DNA from: Rivularia sp. PCC 7116 | GTDB lineage: Bacteria > Cyanobacteriota > Cyanobacteriia > Cyanobacteriales > Nostocaceae | Direction: 5' to 3' | Assembly: GCF_000316665.1 (NCBI RefSeq) | Contig: NC_019678.1 | Location: 5,518,001 to 5,582,000 of the forward strand | Length of the DNA: 64,000 nucleotides | Shown here: piece after piece, positions 51,976 through 61,124 of the stretch | Layout: each line of letters opens with the position of its first letter | Numbering within the stretch: position 1 is the first letter of the stretch | The notes under the pieces: model-generated | What the model saw: the letters and a program-made list of their open reading frames with translations, nothing else | Told to the model about the DNA's origin: nothing | The model's database searches: none | Made by a program: the position numbers and the translations under genes

Positions 51976-54702
51976 GTGAAAACTTTTTGGAATGTAATTT
52001 TTCAAGCTATCTTTTGGCTATGGAATTTAGTTTTTTTGACAATAGTATATTTCTGGATATTACCTTTTCTAGCACCATTTTTATTTATTTCAACTTTATC
52101 AGGTGAAACTCCACTCGAATTTTCTTTAACTGTAGTTACTTTGATTGCAATTCCTACAGCTTGTACCATTATTGGTGCTAAAAAATTTATTAAACAACCA
52201 TTAAAGCTTATCCGTTTATTTTATGGTGTAGAAGCACCGTTATTTGTATTATGTTGCTTGCGGTTATTTATAATCCGAGAAACAACACCGGCGAGCGTTC
52301 ATATTATCGCTACTGCGGGTTTATCTATTGCAGCCTTTTTCGTAAATTTATTGTGGGGATATAACAACCGAAGTAAAACAGGTTTGCAGTGGATGCAGAT
52401 GCTAGCAAACAGTTTAATGATGCTATTTGGTGTGTATGCAGGAGCTTTATTACTGTTTTATGCTTTACCCTTTACAGTCGCTTTTACCAAAGAATTTTTC
52501 AAATTTGAGTGGGTAGATGGATTTTTATCTTCTGTGAGCTATGGAGGAATTTACGTACTTTTATTTTTCCTATTCTTTGCTTTAAGTAGTGCTTTATTCG
52601 CTATCATGCCTTCAGTCATGTCGGGGATGTATCTTTATTCCGGACAAAAACATATCCGAGCATTTGCCGCACAACATGGTAACAAAAAGGCTTTAGCAGG
52701 TATTAGTGGGGTTTTAACTGCTTCTGTAATTTTATTTGTTTCCTTACAGCAACAGCCGCAGGTACGGGCATTTTCCTTATTGAATAATTCTGCAACTACA
52801 GACAGTAGCCGCCAAGTTTTATTATCAAAATCCAATGAAATTAAATCGGGTTTGGTAAATGCTTATTTATCTTCCTATCGCTATCTGAGTAGCAGAAAAG
52901 ATAGTAATAATATCAGCGCTATGTATCGCGATTCTCTAGGATTAAACAAACCGGCAGCAGATTCGGTACAAGAAATTTACAACTTTTTAATATCACCTTT
53001 TTTGTATAATGGTTCCGAACAAGATATTGAGAAAGCAGAGAAACTTTACGAAGATTTTTTTGATAAAGCCATTCAAAAAGCTGAAGCACCAGCAATTACT
53101 CATGCCGTACAATCAACTTTTAATCAACAAGAAGTTAAAGCCGGTTTACTAAATATCAACGAGAAAAAAGTTTGGTTGGAATCCCAGGAAATTACAGTCA
53201 AAGAAAAAGGCGATCGCGCTGAAGTTGAACTCTACGAACTGTATAAAAACCAAACGCCAGAAGTTCAAGAAATATTTTATTACTTTTCGTTACCAGAAAG
53301 TGCAGTAATTACAGGTTTATGGTTAGGAGATACCAACGATAGAAATAAACGTTATGAATTCACAGTTTCTCCCAGAGGTGCGGCACAAAAGGTTTATACT
53401 TCTCAAGTAAGGAGAGAACGTCCTGTAGATCCAGCATTATTAGAACAAGTAGGACCTAGACATTATCGCTTAAGAGCATTTCCGATTCCTCGTAATAATG
53501 TACGACAAATAGAAAATCAACCGCCAATTCCCACAGAAATGAATCTGTGGTTAACCTATCAAGTCATGGTTGATGATAAAGGTGTTGCTTTACCAACTTT
53601 AGGAGAAAAGCGTAATATATATTGGACGAATAAAACCAAACGCATTCGCAACGGTAAACAGGTAAAAATAGATAAAGATGCTTGGTTAGAAGACTATATC
53701 AAAGTAGGAAAATCACAACCAAAATCTCACGAAGTTGAATTAACTGAAGGTTACAAAATTACAGCAAAACCGTTATCAAAGAAAGATTATTCCTTACCTG
53801 AAAATAAAAAAATTGCTTTAATTCTTGATTCTTCCCGCAGCATGGATTCCCACGTCAAGGAATTATCGCAAAATTTAACGTGGCTAAAAAAACATCACAA
53901 AAATAACGATGCAGACTTGTATATTGCCGCTTCCGGAACAAAACCGCAGCGTTTAGACGACATCCATAAATTCAAAGCTGATAAATTCACATTTTACGGA
54001 AGCTTGCAAACTCCCGAAATGTTGAAGCAATTCAATCAACTGCGAGGAGACACATCTTATGACGCAATATTACTCTTAACAGATGCCGGAAGTTACGAAT
54101 TGTCCAAAAATAACAAAGATATTCCTGAAACTTCTGCGCCTTTATGGATGGTACACAACGGTAAACTACCTTTTTCATATACCGACGGCATGATTAAAGC
54201 AATTCAAGATAGCGGTGGTGGAGTTTCGACTTCAGTTTCCGAAGTATTGCAAAGAATTGCCACAAAAAATAAACTGGGAGATTCAGTAATTGACGTAGTT
54301 GATGGTTACGCTTGGTACTTGGAAAAATCCGAGAATAATTCAACCCAAAAATCAAATAATTTTCAACAACTTGCAGCTAGACAATTAATAAGAGGATTGA
54401 GCAAACAAGTTAAATTAGATAACTTAAAAGGCTTAGATGCAATTCATGCTGTAGCTAAGAAGTATAAACTAGTTTCGCCTTATTCTTCGATGTTAGTGTT
54501 AGTAAATGACGAACAAAGACGTTTATTAAAAGAAGCAGAAGCATCAAAAGATAGATTTGATAGAAAATTAGAAAGTGGAAAAGAAGATTTAACTAAACCT
54601 AGTAATCCTTTAAAAGCCAGTTCACCAGAACCTTCTAATGGATTGGTGTTAGCTGGAAGTGGGTTATTGTTGCTTTGGATTGTGAAGCGGAAAAAGAAAT
54701 AG
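51976..54702 (+). CDS. Multi-pass membrane protein with VIT and vWA domains and PEP-CTERM-like tail (TIGR02921-type)
   Basis: 908 residues, starting at GTG 51976 with GGAGG 7 bases upstream. The N-terminal 270 residues hold about seven transmembrane helices. About 395-511 is a VIT-like domain (VELYELYKNQTPEVQEIFYY, RPVDPALLEQVGPRHYRLRAF). About 610-760 is a vWA domain with intact MIDAS DSSRSMDS and later LLTDAG. The last 26 residues (SPEPSNGLVLAGSGL, then a basic RKKK tail) form a PEP-CTERM-like signal. This matches the unusual multi-pass PEP-CTERM family TIGR02921 of unknown function. It is divergent from the maturase pair. Confidence 0.88.
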   Translation: MKTFWNVIFQAIFWLWNLVFLTIVYFWILPFLAPFLFISTLSGETPLEFSLTVVTLIAIPTACTIIGAKKFIKQPLKLIRLFYGVEAPLFVLCCLRLFIIRETTPASVHIIATAGLSIAAFFVNLLWGYNNRSKTGLQWMQMLANSLMMLFGVYAGALLLFYALPFTVAFTKEFFKFEWVDGFLSSVSYGGIYVLLFFLFFALSSALFAIMPSVMSGMYLYSGQKHIRAFAAQHGNKKALAGISGVLTASVILFVSLQQQPQVRAFSLLNNSATTDSSRQVLLSKSNEIKSGLVNAYLSSYRYLSSRKDSNNISAMYRDSLGLNKPAADSVQEIYNFLISPFLYNGSEQDIEKAEKLYEDFFDKAIQKAEAPAITHAVQSTFNQQEVKAGLLNINEKKVWLESQEITVKEKGDRAEVELYELYKNQTPEVQEIFYYFSLPESAVITGLWLGDTNDRNKRYEFTVSPRGAAQKVYTSQVRRERPVDPALLEQVGPRHYRLRAFPIPRNNVRQIENQPPIPTEMNLWLTYQVMVDDKGVALPTLGEKRNIYWTNKTKRIRNGKQVKIDKDAWLEDYIKVGKSQPKSHEVELTEGYKITAKPLSKKDYSLPENKKIALILDSSRSMDSHVKELSQNLTWLKKHHKNNDADLYIAASGTKPQRLDDIHKFKADKFTFYGSLQTPEMLKQFNQLRGDTSYDAILLLTDAGSYELSKNNKDIPETSAPLWMVHNGKLPFSYTDGMIKAIQDSGGGVSTSVSEVLQRIATKNKLGDSVIDVVDGYAWYLEKSENNSTQKSNNFQQLAARQLIRGLSKQVKLDNLKGLDAIHAVAKKYKLVSPYSSMLVLVNDEQRRLLKEAEASKDRFDRKLESGKEDLTKPSNPLKASSPEPSNGLVLAGSGLLLLWIVKRKKK

Positions 54703-55140
54703 GGGATTGAACATAATACAAACCTCACCCCGCCCTGCGGGCACCCCTCTCCTTATTAAGTAGAGGGGAAGTTAGTAGTTAGTAGGTTGGGTTAGACACG
54801 TTCGCGAAGCGTGTCCGGAGGACATAAACAAATTCAGGTTGTAATTAAAATTTGTGTTTATCGTGTCGTAACCCAACATTAAAATTGCGGATAAATATAA
54901 TGTTGGGTTACGTTTCAAATATAGATTATTTGTTTAGAACTAATTGATAGTTAACCTAACCCAACCTACGAATATATCTCTATTACTTCTTTCCTCTGCG
55001 TACTCTGCGCCCTCTGCGGTTTTTTTTAATCCGTAATTTATTGAATTGAGAAAATATTAACTAATTGACGTTGGGTTACGGTTCAAATTTACGTTATTTG
55101 TTTACAACTAATTGATAGTTAACCTAACCCAACCTACGAA
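54703..55140. repeat. Cluster of CCTCACCCC and TTGGGTTACG palindromes
   Basis: Positions 54722-54768 are a CTCTCC fold-back. Positions 54783-54880, 54901-54970 and 55069-55138 are three palindromes with arms GTTGGGTTACG / CTAACCCAACCTACG; the last two are almost identical to each other. Between them, near 54987-55025, is a CTCTGCG short repeat. No gene. Confidence 0.8.
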
Positions 55141-55824
55141 TTACCAATTACCAACTAAAGAAACAACTTCCTGTAAATCGGTAATAAAATAATCTGCTTC
55201 TTGCTTAACTTTTTCTCTCACTGCATATCTACCAAAACCGATAAACATATCAATAACGGGTTTGCTTTCTAAATCGCTGACACCATCACCAATAGCTACT
55301 ATTTTGTTGGGAGAATATTTCTCTCGTAAACTTTTGACAACTTCGGGTTTACCACCGTTACGTGTTGAGGGATAATTGTGGTCAAAGTCGCGATAGCTGC
55401 CATCTTCGTTAAAATAAAGGTCAACAGCTTCGATAAATTCTACACCAAGATAATCGGCTAAAGGTTTGATTGCTTGACGATAACCACCACTCAAAATAAT
55501 TGGTGTCCAACCTCGATCTTTCAAAGTTGTAATAACCTGCTTCGCGGAAGGTTCAACTGTATCGATATATAACTTACCAACTTTAGAAACAGAATCGGCA
55601 GAAGGTTGAATAATTTCCAAACGTTTTGCAAAAATACTTTCTAAAGCAATCTTCCCTTCCATAGCTTGGGCAGTCATTTTCTCAATTTCTTGAGTAGCTG
55701 ACTCACCAGCAGCACGTGCTAACTCATCAACCCCTTCAATACTGCTCAAAGTACTGTCGCAATCAAAAATAATAATCTTATCGTATTGGCTCGTCATATC
55801 TTCAAAACCCATAACCACGAGCAT
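55141..55824 (-). CDS. HAD-family phosphatase, phosphoserine phosphatase-like
   Basis: 227 residues. HAD motif I is IIIFDCDSTLSSIEGVDELA (nucleophile Asp plus Asp two residues later, followed by the SerB-like S-x-I-E-G-V-D-E cap start), motif II is ILSGGYRQAI, and motif III/IV is KVVAIGDGVSDL-like (NKIVAIGDGVSDLESK). This is the arrangement of SerB, which releases serine from phosphoserine; a related sugar or lipid phosphatase is possible. Three candidate starts (55824, 55812, 55797) precede motif I, and the last gives MTSQYDKIIIFD, the most compact. Its stop lies directly after a palindrome and its start beside another pair. Confidence 0.82.
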   Translation of the reverse strand: MLVVMGFEDMTSQYDKIIIFDCDSTLSSIEGVDELARAAGESATQEIEKMTAQAMEGKIALESIFAKRLEIIQPSADSVSKVGKLYIDTVEPSAKQVITTLKDRGWTPIILSGGYRQAIKPLADYLGVEFIEAVDLYFNEDGSYRDFDHNYPSTRNGGKPEVVKSLREKYSPNKIVAIGDGVSDLESKPVIDMFIGFGRYAVREKVKQEADYFITDLQEVVSLVGNW

Positions 55825-55857
55825 CTTATCAATATTTGGTTGTTAATTGTTAGTTAG

Positions 55858-56024
55858 TAGGTTGGGTTAGACACGAAAAGTCAATTTCCCTTGTAACAGA
55901 AATCTTTGATAATCGTGTCGTAACCCAACACCATGATTGTGAGTGAATATTATGTTGGGTTACGGTTCAAATTTAAGTTATTGCTTTACAAGCAAATTTG
56001 CAGTGAACCTAACCCAACCTACAA
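55858..56024. repeat. Two tandem TTGGGTTACG palindromes
   Basis: Positions 55858-55930 have arms GTAGGTTGGGTTAGACACG and CGTGTCGTAACCCAAC. Positions 55952-56024 have arms TGTTGGGTTACGGTTC and GAACCTAACCCAACCTAC. The same pairing occurs at 54783-54970 on the other side of the phosphatase gene. Confidence 0.8.
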
Positions 56025-56086
56025 ACTAATTTCCCTGTTAACAATTACCAATTACCCATTGCCAATTACCAACTTATAATTATTAA

Positions 56087-58042
56087 ATGCGATTTTTATC
56101 TTTATTTTTTGCTACTCTGCTTGCAGTAATCTTACTACCTATCCCGATGGTTGCTGCTGTTACTCCTATTACTCCTGGAGACAATCTTGTTGTTGAGGGA
56201 ATTCCGTCAATTCCTTCAGATATAGTACAGAAAGTTGAACGCTATACTCAGTTTCGTTCTGCTGGTATTTCTAGCTGGCATCCCACAAAGCGTGAAATGC
56301 TGATTTCCACCCGTTTTGCAGATACGCGACAAACACATTATGTTAAATCTCCCCTGGCTACTCGTCAACAGTTAACGTTCTTTCCAGAACCCGTTCGCGG
56401 TGCGAGTTTTCAACCTAGCGACGGTAATTATTTTGTCTTTAGTAAAGATGCTGGAGGTAATGAATTTAACCAAAATTATCGCTATGACTTAGATACCGGG
56501 GAAACTACTCTATTAACCGATGGTGAATCAAAAAACAGTCGTGGTGTATGGTCTAACCGTGGCGATCGCATGATTTACACTTCCACTCGCCGCACGGGTA
56601 ATGATGCTGATTTTTACATTATTAATCCGCAAATTCCCGCAAGCAATAAGTTGTTAACCCAAAATGAAGGTGGTGGCTGGTACGGTTTGGATTGGTCGCC
56701 AAATGATGATAAATATTTAGCGTTGCAGTATGTTTCGGTGAATGAAAGTTATCTATGGTTGGTTGATACTTCTACAGGTGAGAAGCAACGGCTATTACCT
56801 TCATATGGTGAAGAAAAGATTTCTTACGACGGCGGTTATTTTAGTAAAGATGGCAAAGGCTTATATGTAATTACAGATAGGGATTCCGAGTTTTCCCGGT
56901 TGGCTTATGTTGAACTCGATACTTTGCAGCATACCTATCTCAGCAAAAAATTTCGTTGGGATGTCACAGATTTTGACCTTTCCGACGACGGTAATTTCTT
57001 AGCTTTCGTTACTAACGAAGATGGTACTGGAGTATTACACATATTAAATACTGCTACCCGTCGTTTCAAACGTTTACCAAAGCTTCCTATCGGTCAAGTT
57101 TACGGTATCAGATGGCATAATAATAACCAAGATTTAGGTTTTACACTGATTTCAGCGAAATATACTGCCGATGCTTACTCTTTAAATATTCGCAACAACA
57201 AAGTTGAGCGTTGGACATTAAGCGAAACTGGTGGTTTAAATACTAGCAGCTTCTCAGATGCTGAATTAGTAAGGTGGAAGAGTTTCGACGGTAGAACAAT
57301 TTCCGGCTTTTTATATCGTCCTCCCGCTAAGTTTACCGGAAAACGTCCGGTTATTATCAACATTCACGGCGGTCCGGAATCGCAGTTTCGTCCTTCTTTT
57401 TTGGGAAGATATAATTACTACCTGAATGAGTTGGGGGTTGCGGTTATATTTCCTAATGTCAGGGGTTCGACGGGATACGGCAAGACTTTTACTAAGTTAG
57501 ATAATGGTTTTCGTCGGGAAGATTCTGTTAAAGATATCGGTACATTACTTGATTGGATAGCAACGCAACCGGAATTAGATGCAGATAAAATTTTAGTTAC
57601 TGGGGGAAGTTATGGTGGCTATATGTCTTTGGCTGTGGCGACGAAATACAGTGATAAAATTAAAGCTGCAATTGATATTGTGGGGATTTCCAATTTTGTC
57701 ACCTTCCTCGAAAATACCAAAGGTTATCGCAGAGATTTGCGACGGGTGGAATATGGAGACGAAAGAGATCCAAAAATGCGAGAGTTTCTAGAGAAAATTT
57801 CTCCGACAAATAATGCTGAGAATATCAAAGTGCCGTTATTTGTAATTCACGGTAAAAATGACCCCAGAGTACCGTTAATAGAAGCCGAACAAATAGTAGA
57901 AACAGTGAGAAAGAATGATGTCCCGGTGTGGTATTTAATGGCGAAAGATGAAGGGCATGGATTTAGGAAGAAGAAGAATATTGACTTTCAGTTTTATTCT
58001 ACCGTGATGTTTATTAAGGAGTTTTTGATTGGTAATGGGTGA
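56087..58042 (+). CDS. S9-family prolyl oligopeptidase-type serine peptidase, exported
   Basis: 651 residues. The signal peptide is about 1-24 (FATLLAVILLPIPMVAAV). About 50-390 is a beta-propeller with WSPNDDKYLALQ-type blades (TolB-like). About 400-651 is an alpha/beta-hydrolase domain: INIHGGPESQF oxyanion block, nucleophile elbow VTGGSYGGYMSLAV (Ser near 508), Asp in HGKNDPRVP (near 592) and His in KDEGHGF (near 624). This is the dipeptidyl aminopeptidase/acylaminoacyl-peptidase arrangement, cleaving short peptides, here probably in the periplasm. Preceded by paired palindromes; monocistronic. Confidence 0.93.
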   Translation: MRFLSLFFATLLAVILLPIPMVAAVTPITPGDNLVVEGIPSIPSDIVQKVERYTQFRSAGISSWHPTKREMLISTRFADTRQTHYVKSPLATRQQLTFFPEPVRGASFQPSDGNYFVFSKDAGGNEFNQNYRYDLDTGETTLLTDGESKNSRGVWSNRGDRMIYTSTRRTGNDADFYIINPQIPASNKLLTQNEGGGWYGLDWSPNDDKYLALQYVSVNESYLWLVDTSTGEKQRLLPSYGEEKISYDGGYFSKDGKGLYVITDRDSEFSRLAYVELDTLQHTYLSKKFRWDVTDFDLSDDGNFLAFVTNEDGTGVLHILNTATRRFKRLPKLPIGQVYGIRWHNNNQDLGFTLISAKYTADAYSLNIRNNKVERWTLSETGGLNTSSFSDAELVRWKSFDGRTISGFLYRPPAKFTGKRPVIINIHGGPESQFRPSFLGRYNYYLNELGVAVIFPNVRGSTGYGKTFTKLDNGFRREDSVKDIGTLLDWIATQPELDADKILVTGGSYGGYMSLAVATKYSDKIKAAIDIVGISNFVTFLENTKGYRRDLRRVEYGDERDPKMREFLEKISPTNNAENIKVPLFVIHGKNDPRVPLIEAEQIVETVRKNDVPVWYLMAKDEGHGFRKKKNIDFQFYSTVMFIKEFLIGNG

Positions 58043-58547
58043 TTGGTAATGGGTAATTGGGCATGGGGAGCATCCTAATTTTTAATAAATATTTAACCCC
58101 ACAGGCTATAAGCCTGGGGCTAATATTGCCAAGCCCACCTTCGTGGGCTAAGAAATCTTGTAGCCCACGAAGGTGGGCTTCGTTTATGTAGCCCCAGGCT
58201 TATAGCCTGCGGGGTTTTGACACAATTGGGATGCTCTCAATTTGAATTGATTAAATCATTGTTTAATAATTGTAGGGTGCTGTGACACTTAGAGAAATTT
58301 TGAAAGTGAAAAAGAAGTTTTATAGTGTCACGCACCTGAAGAACCATTTTTATAATTGTAGGGTACTAATTTAAATTTCCTCTCTCTAACTCTTCCTCTG
58401 CGCTCTCTGCGCTCTCTGCGGTTTTTTTCTCATTCCGATGTAACCAAAGAAAACCGTCATTGCGACGAAGGAAGCAATCCCAATATCTCCACTACCAACG
58501 AGTTAATGCGATTGCTTCGTTTCACTCGCAATGACAAAAACTAATAA
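58043..58547. repeat. Spacer made almost wholly of palindromic and short repeats
   Basis: Positions 58095-58217 are a long composite palindrome. Positions 58272-58345 are a GTAGGGTGCTGTGACACTTA / AGTGTCACGCACC element. Positions 58392-58432 are CTCTGCG tandem units. Positions 58453-58537 are a GTCATTGCGACGAAGGAAGC / TCACTCGCAATGAC palindrome. No gene. Confidence 0.75.
58095..58217. repeat. Nested long palindrome of about 123 bp
   Basis: The outer arms AACCCCACAGGCTATAAGCC and GGCTTATAGCCTGCGGGGTT differ at one base. The inner arms AAGCCCACCTTCGTGGGCTA and TAGCCCACGAAGGTGGGCTT are perfect reverse complements. It could form a very stable cruciform or transcript hairpin after the peptidase gene. 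Confidence 0.85.
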
Positions 58548-60971
58548 TCATCCCTCACTTTCTCCCTTCTTTTCACGTAAATATTCCAAATTATTGCGAT
58601 AAAGCACAGTATCCGGATGAGTTTCTCCGAAAATCTGTTCCACAATCTCCAAAGCTTGGATATAAAGGGGTTCTGCTTGTTCGTACTTTCCCATGTTTTT
58701 ATAAAAATAAGCTAAATTGTTCAAACTGCCTGCAGTGTCGGGATGATTTTCTCCCTGAAGTTGTTTTGTTAATTGCAAAGCTTGGATGTAAAGGGGCTCT
58801 GCTTTTTCGTACTTTCCTTGGTTGTCGTATAAGCAAGCTAAATTGTTAAAAATGCTTGCAGTGTCGGGATGGTTTTCTCCGAAAAGCTTTTTTCTTAATT
58901 GCAAAGCTTGGATACAAAGTGATTCTGCTTGTTCGTATTTTCCTTGATTGGAATAGAGTAAAGCTAAATTGTTCAAACTGGTTGCTGTGTGAGGATGATT
59001 AATTCCGAGAAGTTGTTTTCTTAATTCCAAAGCTTGGATATAAAGGGGTTCTGCTTGTTCGTACTTTCCTTGGTTGTAGTATAAGCAAGCTAAATTGTTT
59101 ATACTGCTTGCAGTGTGGGGATGATTTTCTCCGAGAAGTTGTTTTCTTAATTGCAAAGCTTGGATATAAAGAGGTTCTGCTTGCTCGTGTTTTCCTTGGT
59201 TGTCGTACAAACAAGCTAAATTGTTCAAACTGTTTGCGTAGGAAGGATGATTTTCTCCGAGAAGTTGTTTTCTTAATTGCAAAGCTTGGATATAAAGAGG
59301 TTCTGCTTGTTCGTATCTTCCCATCTTGTTGTAGAGATAAGCTAAATTATTTAGGCATTGTGCAACAAGGGTATGATTTTTTCCTAGTTGCTGTTCATAT
59401 GACTCCAAAGCTTCGATGTAAAGAGGTTCTGCTTGTTCGTATTTTCCTTGAGATTCGTAGAGTGAAGCTAAATTGTTCAAGCCAAGCGCAAAACGGGGAT
59501 GGGTTTTTCCAAGTAGCTGTTTTGTTAATTGCAAAGCTTGAATGAAAAGTGGTTCTGCTGCTGAGTATTTTCCTTGCTCGGAGTAGAGTCTAGCTAAATA
59601 GTTCAAGCTAACGGCAAAACGGGAATGGTTTTGTCCAAGTTGTTGTTTTATTAATTGCAAAGCTTGAATGAAAAGTGGTTCTGCTGCTGAATACTTTCCT
59701 TGGCATTGATAGATTGCTGCTAACTTGTTTAAGCTCATCCCAAAATCGGGATGATTTTCTCCTAAACGCGATCGCACTGTTGATAGACATTGTTCATACC
59801 AAGGTTGTGCTAATGCATACAAACCTTGTTCTTGGTAAAACCTCCCTATATCATAAAAAGCCCAATATAGATTTTCATCGCTAACTCCATCAAGATGATT
59901 TTCAAGGACTTCTGTAAAATGAGGAATCGCATTTTTCACAGAATTACGAAATTCTAGAGTTGGTGTTTTGGAAATTGTTTCACCAATTTCAATAAAAGTA
60001 TCGGTAAATGCTTGTTTAAATTCATTTGCTTGTACTGATGCTTGTAATTTAACTTTCAAAAACTCGCGAATTAAAGGATGAATTTGATAGCTAGCTTCTC
60101 CTTCTTCTAACCTTTTAATGACATTGCGTCCATGAAGTAACTTTTTCGCATTTTTAACATCTTTCTTTTTCCAACTTAACGACTCGCTAACAGACTCTAC
60201 ATACTCCCAAGCAATTTCATTGGGATTGAATAAACTTAATAACTCTCCAACTTCCCGAGTCTTTTTCTCAAGTTTTTCCCAAGTTAAATTGAATGCAGCT
60301 TGAACTCCTAGTCTAGCTGTCATTTCTGTATTTTCTAAATCATCTGACTCGGGATTGATAGCTTCATTGTTCAATCGCTCCTCTTGCAACTCTTCCAACA
60401 TATCAGCGATTGATAAATCCGCATCTTCTACCAAATATCTTCCAACTAATTCCAAACCAAGAGGTAAATAACCCAACCATTTACATAAATCTTTGGCTGT
60501 TTCAAGTTCCTTGTCAATCCGTTTATCTTCCTCACCTAAAATACCTCTCAACAACGACAACGCTTCATCTTCTGAAAGAATATCAAGGGTTATATCAACT
60601 AAATTTGTATCTAACCCTCGTTGACGAGTGGTAATTAATAACTTAAAACGTTGATTATCAGTTCTTGGTAATAGTTTTTTGATTTCTTTGTATTCGGTTA
60701 CATCATCTAAGATTACCAATACCAAACCTTGAGGTGGCTGCCAATTTTGCCAACACCAAGCTACTTGTTCCTCAAGAGTCAGCGGATTTTCTTGGATATC
60801 TTTTTGTGGAACTTCCAAACGCATTTTCTGCTGGATAAATTGAATAATTTCCGCAGCTAAATTGGTATCTCTAACATTTAACCAACAAATCCCCCCAGAA
60901 TAATCATCGTAGTATTTTCGTGCGTACTGTATCGCTAATTCAGTTTTCCCAACACCACCCATTCCCGACAC
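58548..60971 (-). CDS. NB-ARC/TPR protein, C-terminal portion after an in-frame TGA
   Basis: 807 codons from GTG 60971, the first possible initiator, which has no ribosome site. P-loop GMGGVGKTELAIQYARKYY; Walker B-like LVLVILDDVTEY; KLLITTRQRGLD; a GLPL-like CKWLGYLPLGLELVGRYL; then a winged-helix region to about 330. From about 370 there are ten 42-residue kinesin-light-chain-like TPRs (NNLACLYDNQGKYEQAEPLY). The same frame stays open upstream to the TGA at 61125-61127, and those 51 codons encode the NB-ARC border GNPNFVGRINELVKVHEEL, so the domain begins before any start codon. It is probably one gene with 61125-61562, now split. Such STAND proteins act as sensors or immune receptors. Confidence 0.8.
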   Translation of the reverse strand: MSGMGGVGKTELAIQYARKYYDDYSGGICWLNVRDTNLAAEIIQFIQQKMRLEVPQKDIQENPLTLEEQVAWCWQNWQPPQGLVLVILDDVTEYKEIKKLLPRTDNQRFKLLITTRQRGLDTNLVDITLDILSEDEALSLLRGILGEEDKRIDKELETAKDLCKWLGYLPLGLELVGRYLVEDADLSIADMLEELQEERLNNEAINPESDDLENTEMTARLGVQAAFNLTWEKLEKKTREVGELLSLFNPNEIAWEYVESVSESLSWKKKDVKNAKKLLHGRNVIKRLEEGEASYQIHPLIREFLKVKLQASVQANEFKQAFTDTFIEIGETISKTPTLEFRNSVKNAIPHFTEVLENHLDGVSDENLYWAFYDIGRFYQEQGLYALAQPWYEQCLSTVRSRLGENHPDFGMSLNKLAAIYQCQGKYSAAEPLFIQALQLIKQQLGQNHSRFAVSLNYLARLYSEQGKYSAAEPLFIQALQLTKQLLGKTHPRFALGLNNLASLYESQGKYEQAEPLYIEALESYEQQLGKNHTLVAQCLNNLAYLYNKMGRYEQAEPLYIQALQLRKQLLGENHPSYANSLNNLACLYDNQGKHEQAEPLYIQALQLRKQLLGENHPHTASSINNLACLYYNQGKYEQAEPLYIQALELRKQLLGINHPHTATSLNNLALLYSNQGKYEQAESLCIQALQLRKKLFGENHPDTASIFNNLACLYDNQGKYEKAEPLYIQALQLTKQLQGENHPDTAGSLNNLAYFYKNMGKYEQAEPLYIQALEIVEQIFGETHPDTVLYRNNLEYLREKKGESEG
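58590..59850. repeat. 126-bp period DNA repeat encoding the TPR array
   Basis: Ten consecutive 42-codon units, the six central ones highly alike at DNA level (repeated GGTTCTGCTTGTTCGTA and TTTCCTTG blocks on the plus strand). This favours repeat gain or loss by recombination or slippage. Antisense ORFs over it are shadows. Confidence 0.8.
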
Positions 60972-61124
60972 AGCAGAAATAGCGACTCTATTATTTTTGT
61001 GTTGATATAATTCCTCATGTACTTTGACAAGTTCATTTATTCGTCCGACAAAATTTGGATTACCAATTTTTGGTATATATTTGATGGGATGATACTTTGT
61101 CGGTTCCCTTCCCGACGACTGTAG

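Noticed and set aside
59108-59545. 145-residue plus-strand ORF opposite the TPR array
   Set aside because: A shadow of the periodic 126-bp repeat on the other strand; its own repeats simply mirror the TPR units.
58590-59850. Regularly spaced DNA repeats as a CRISPR array
   Set aside because: The 126-bp period, continuous open frame and TPR consensus show coding repeats, not short repeats with unique spacers.
60969-60971. GTG as the real start of the NB-ARC/TPR protein
   Set aside because: No ribosome site precedes it and conserved NB-ARC sequence (PNFVGR...) is encoded upstream in the same frame, so it is at best an accidental initiator.
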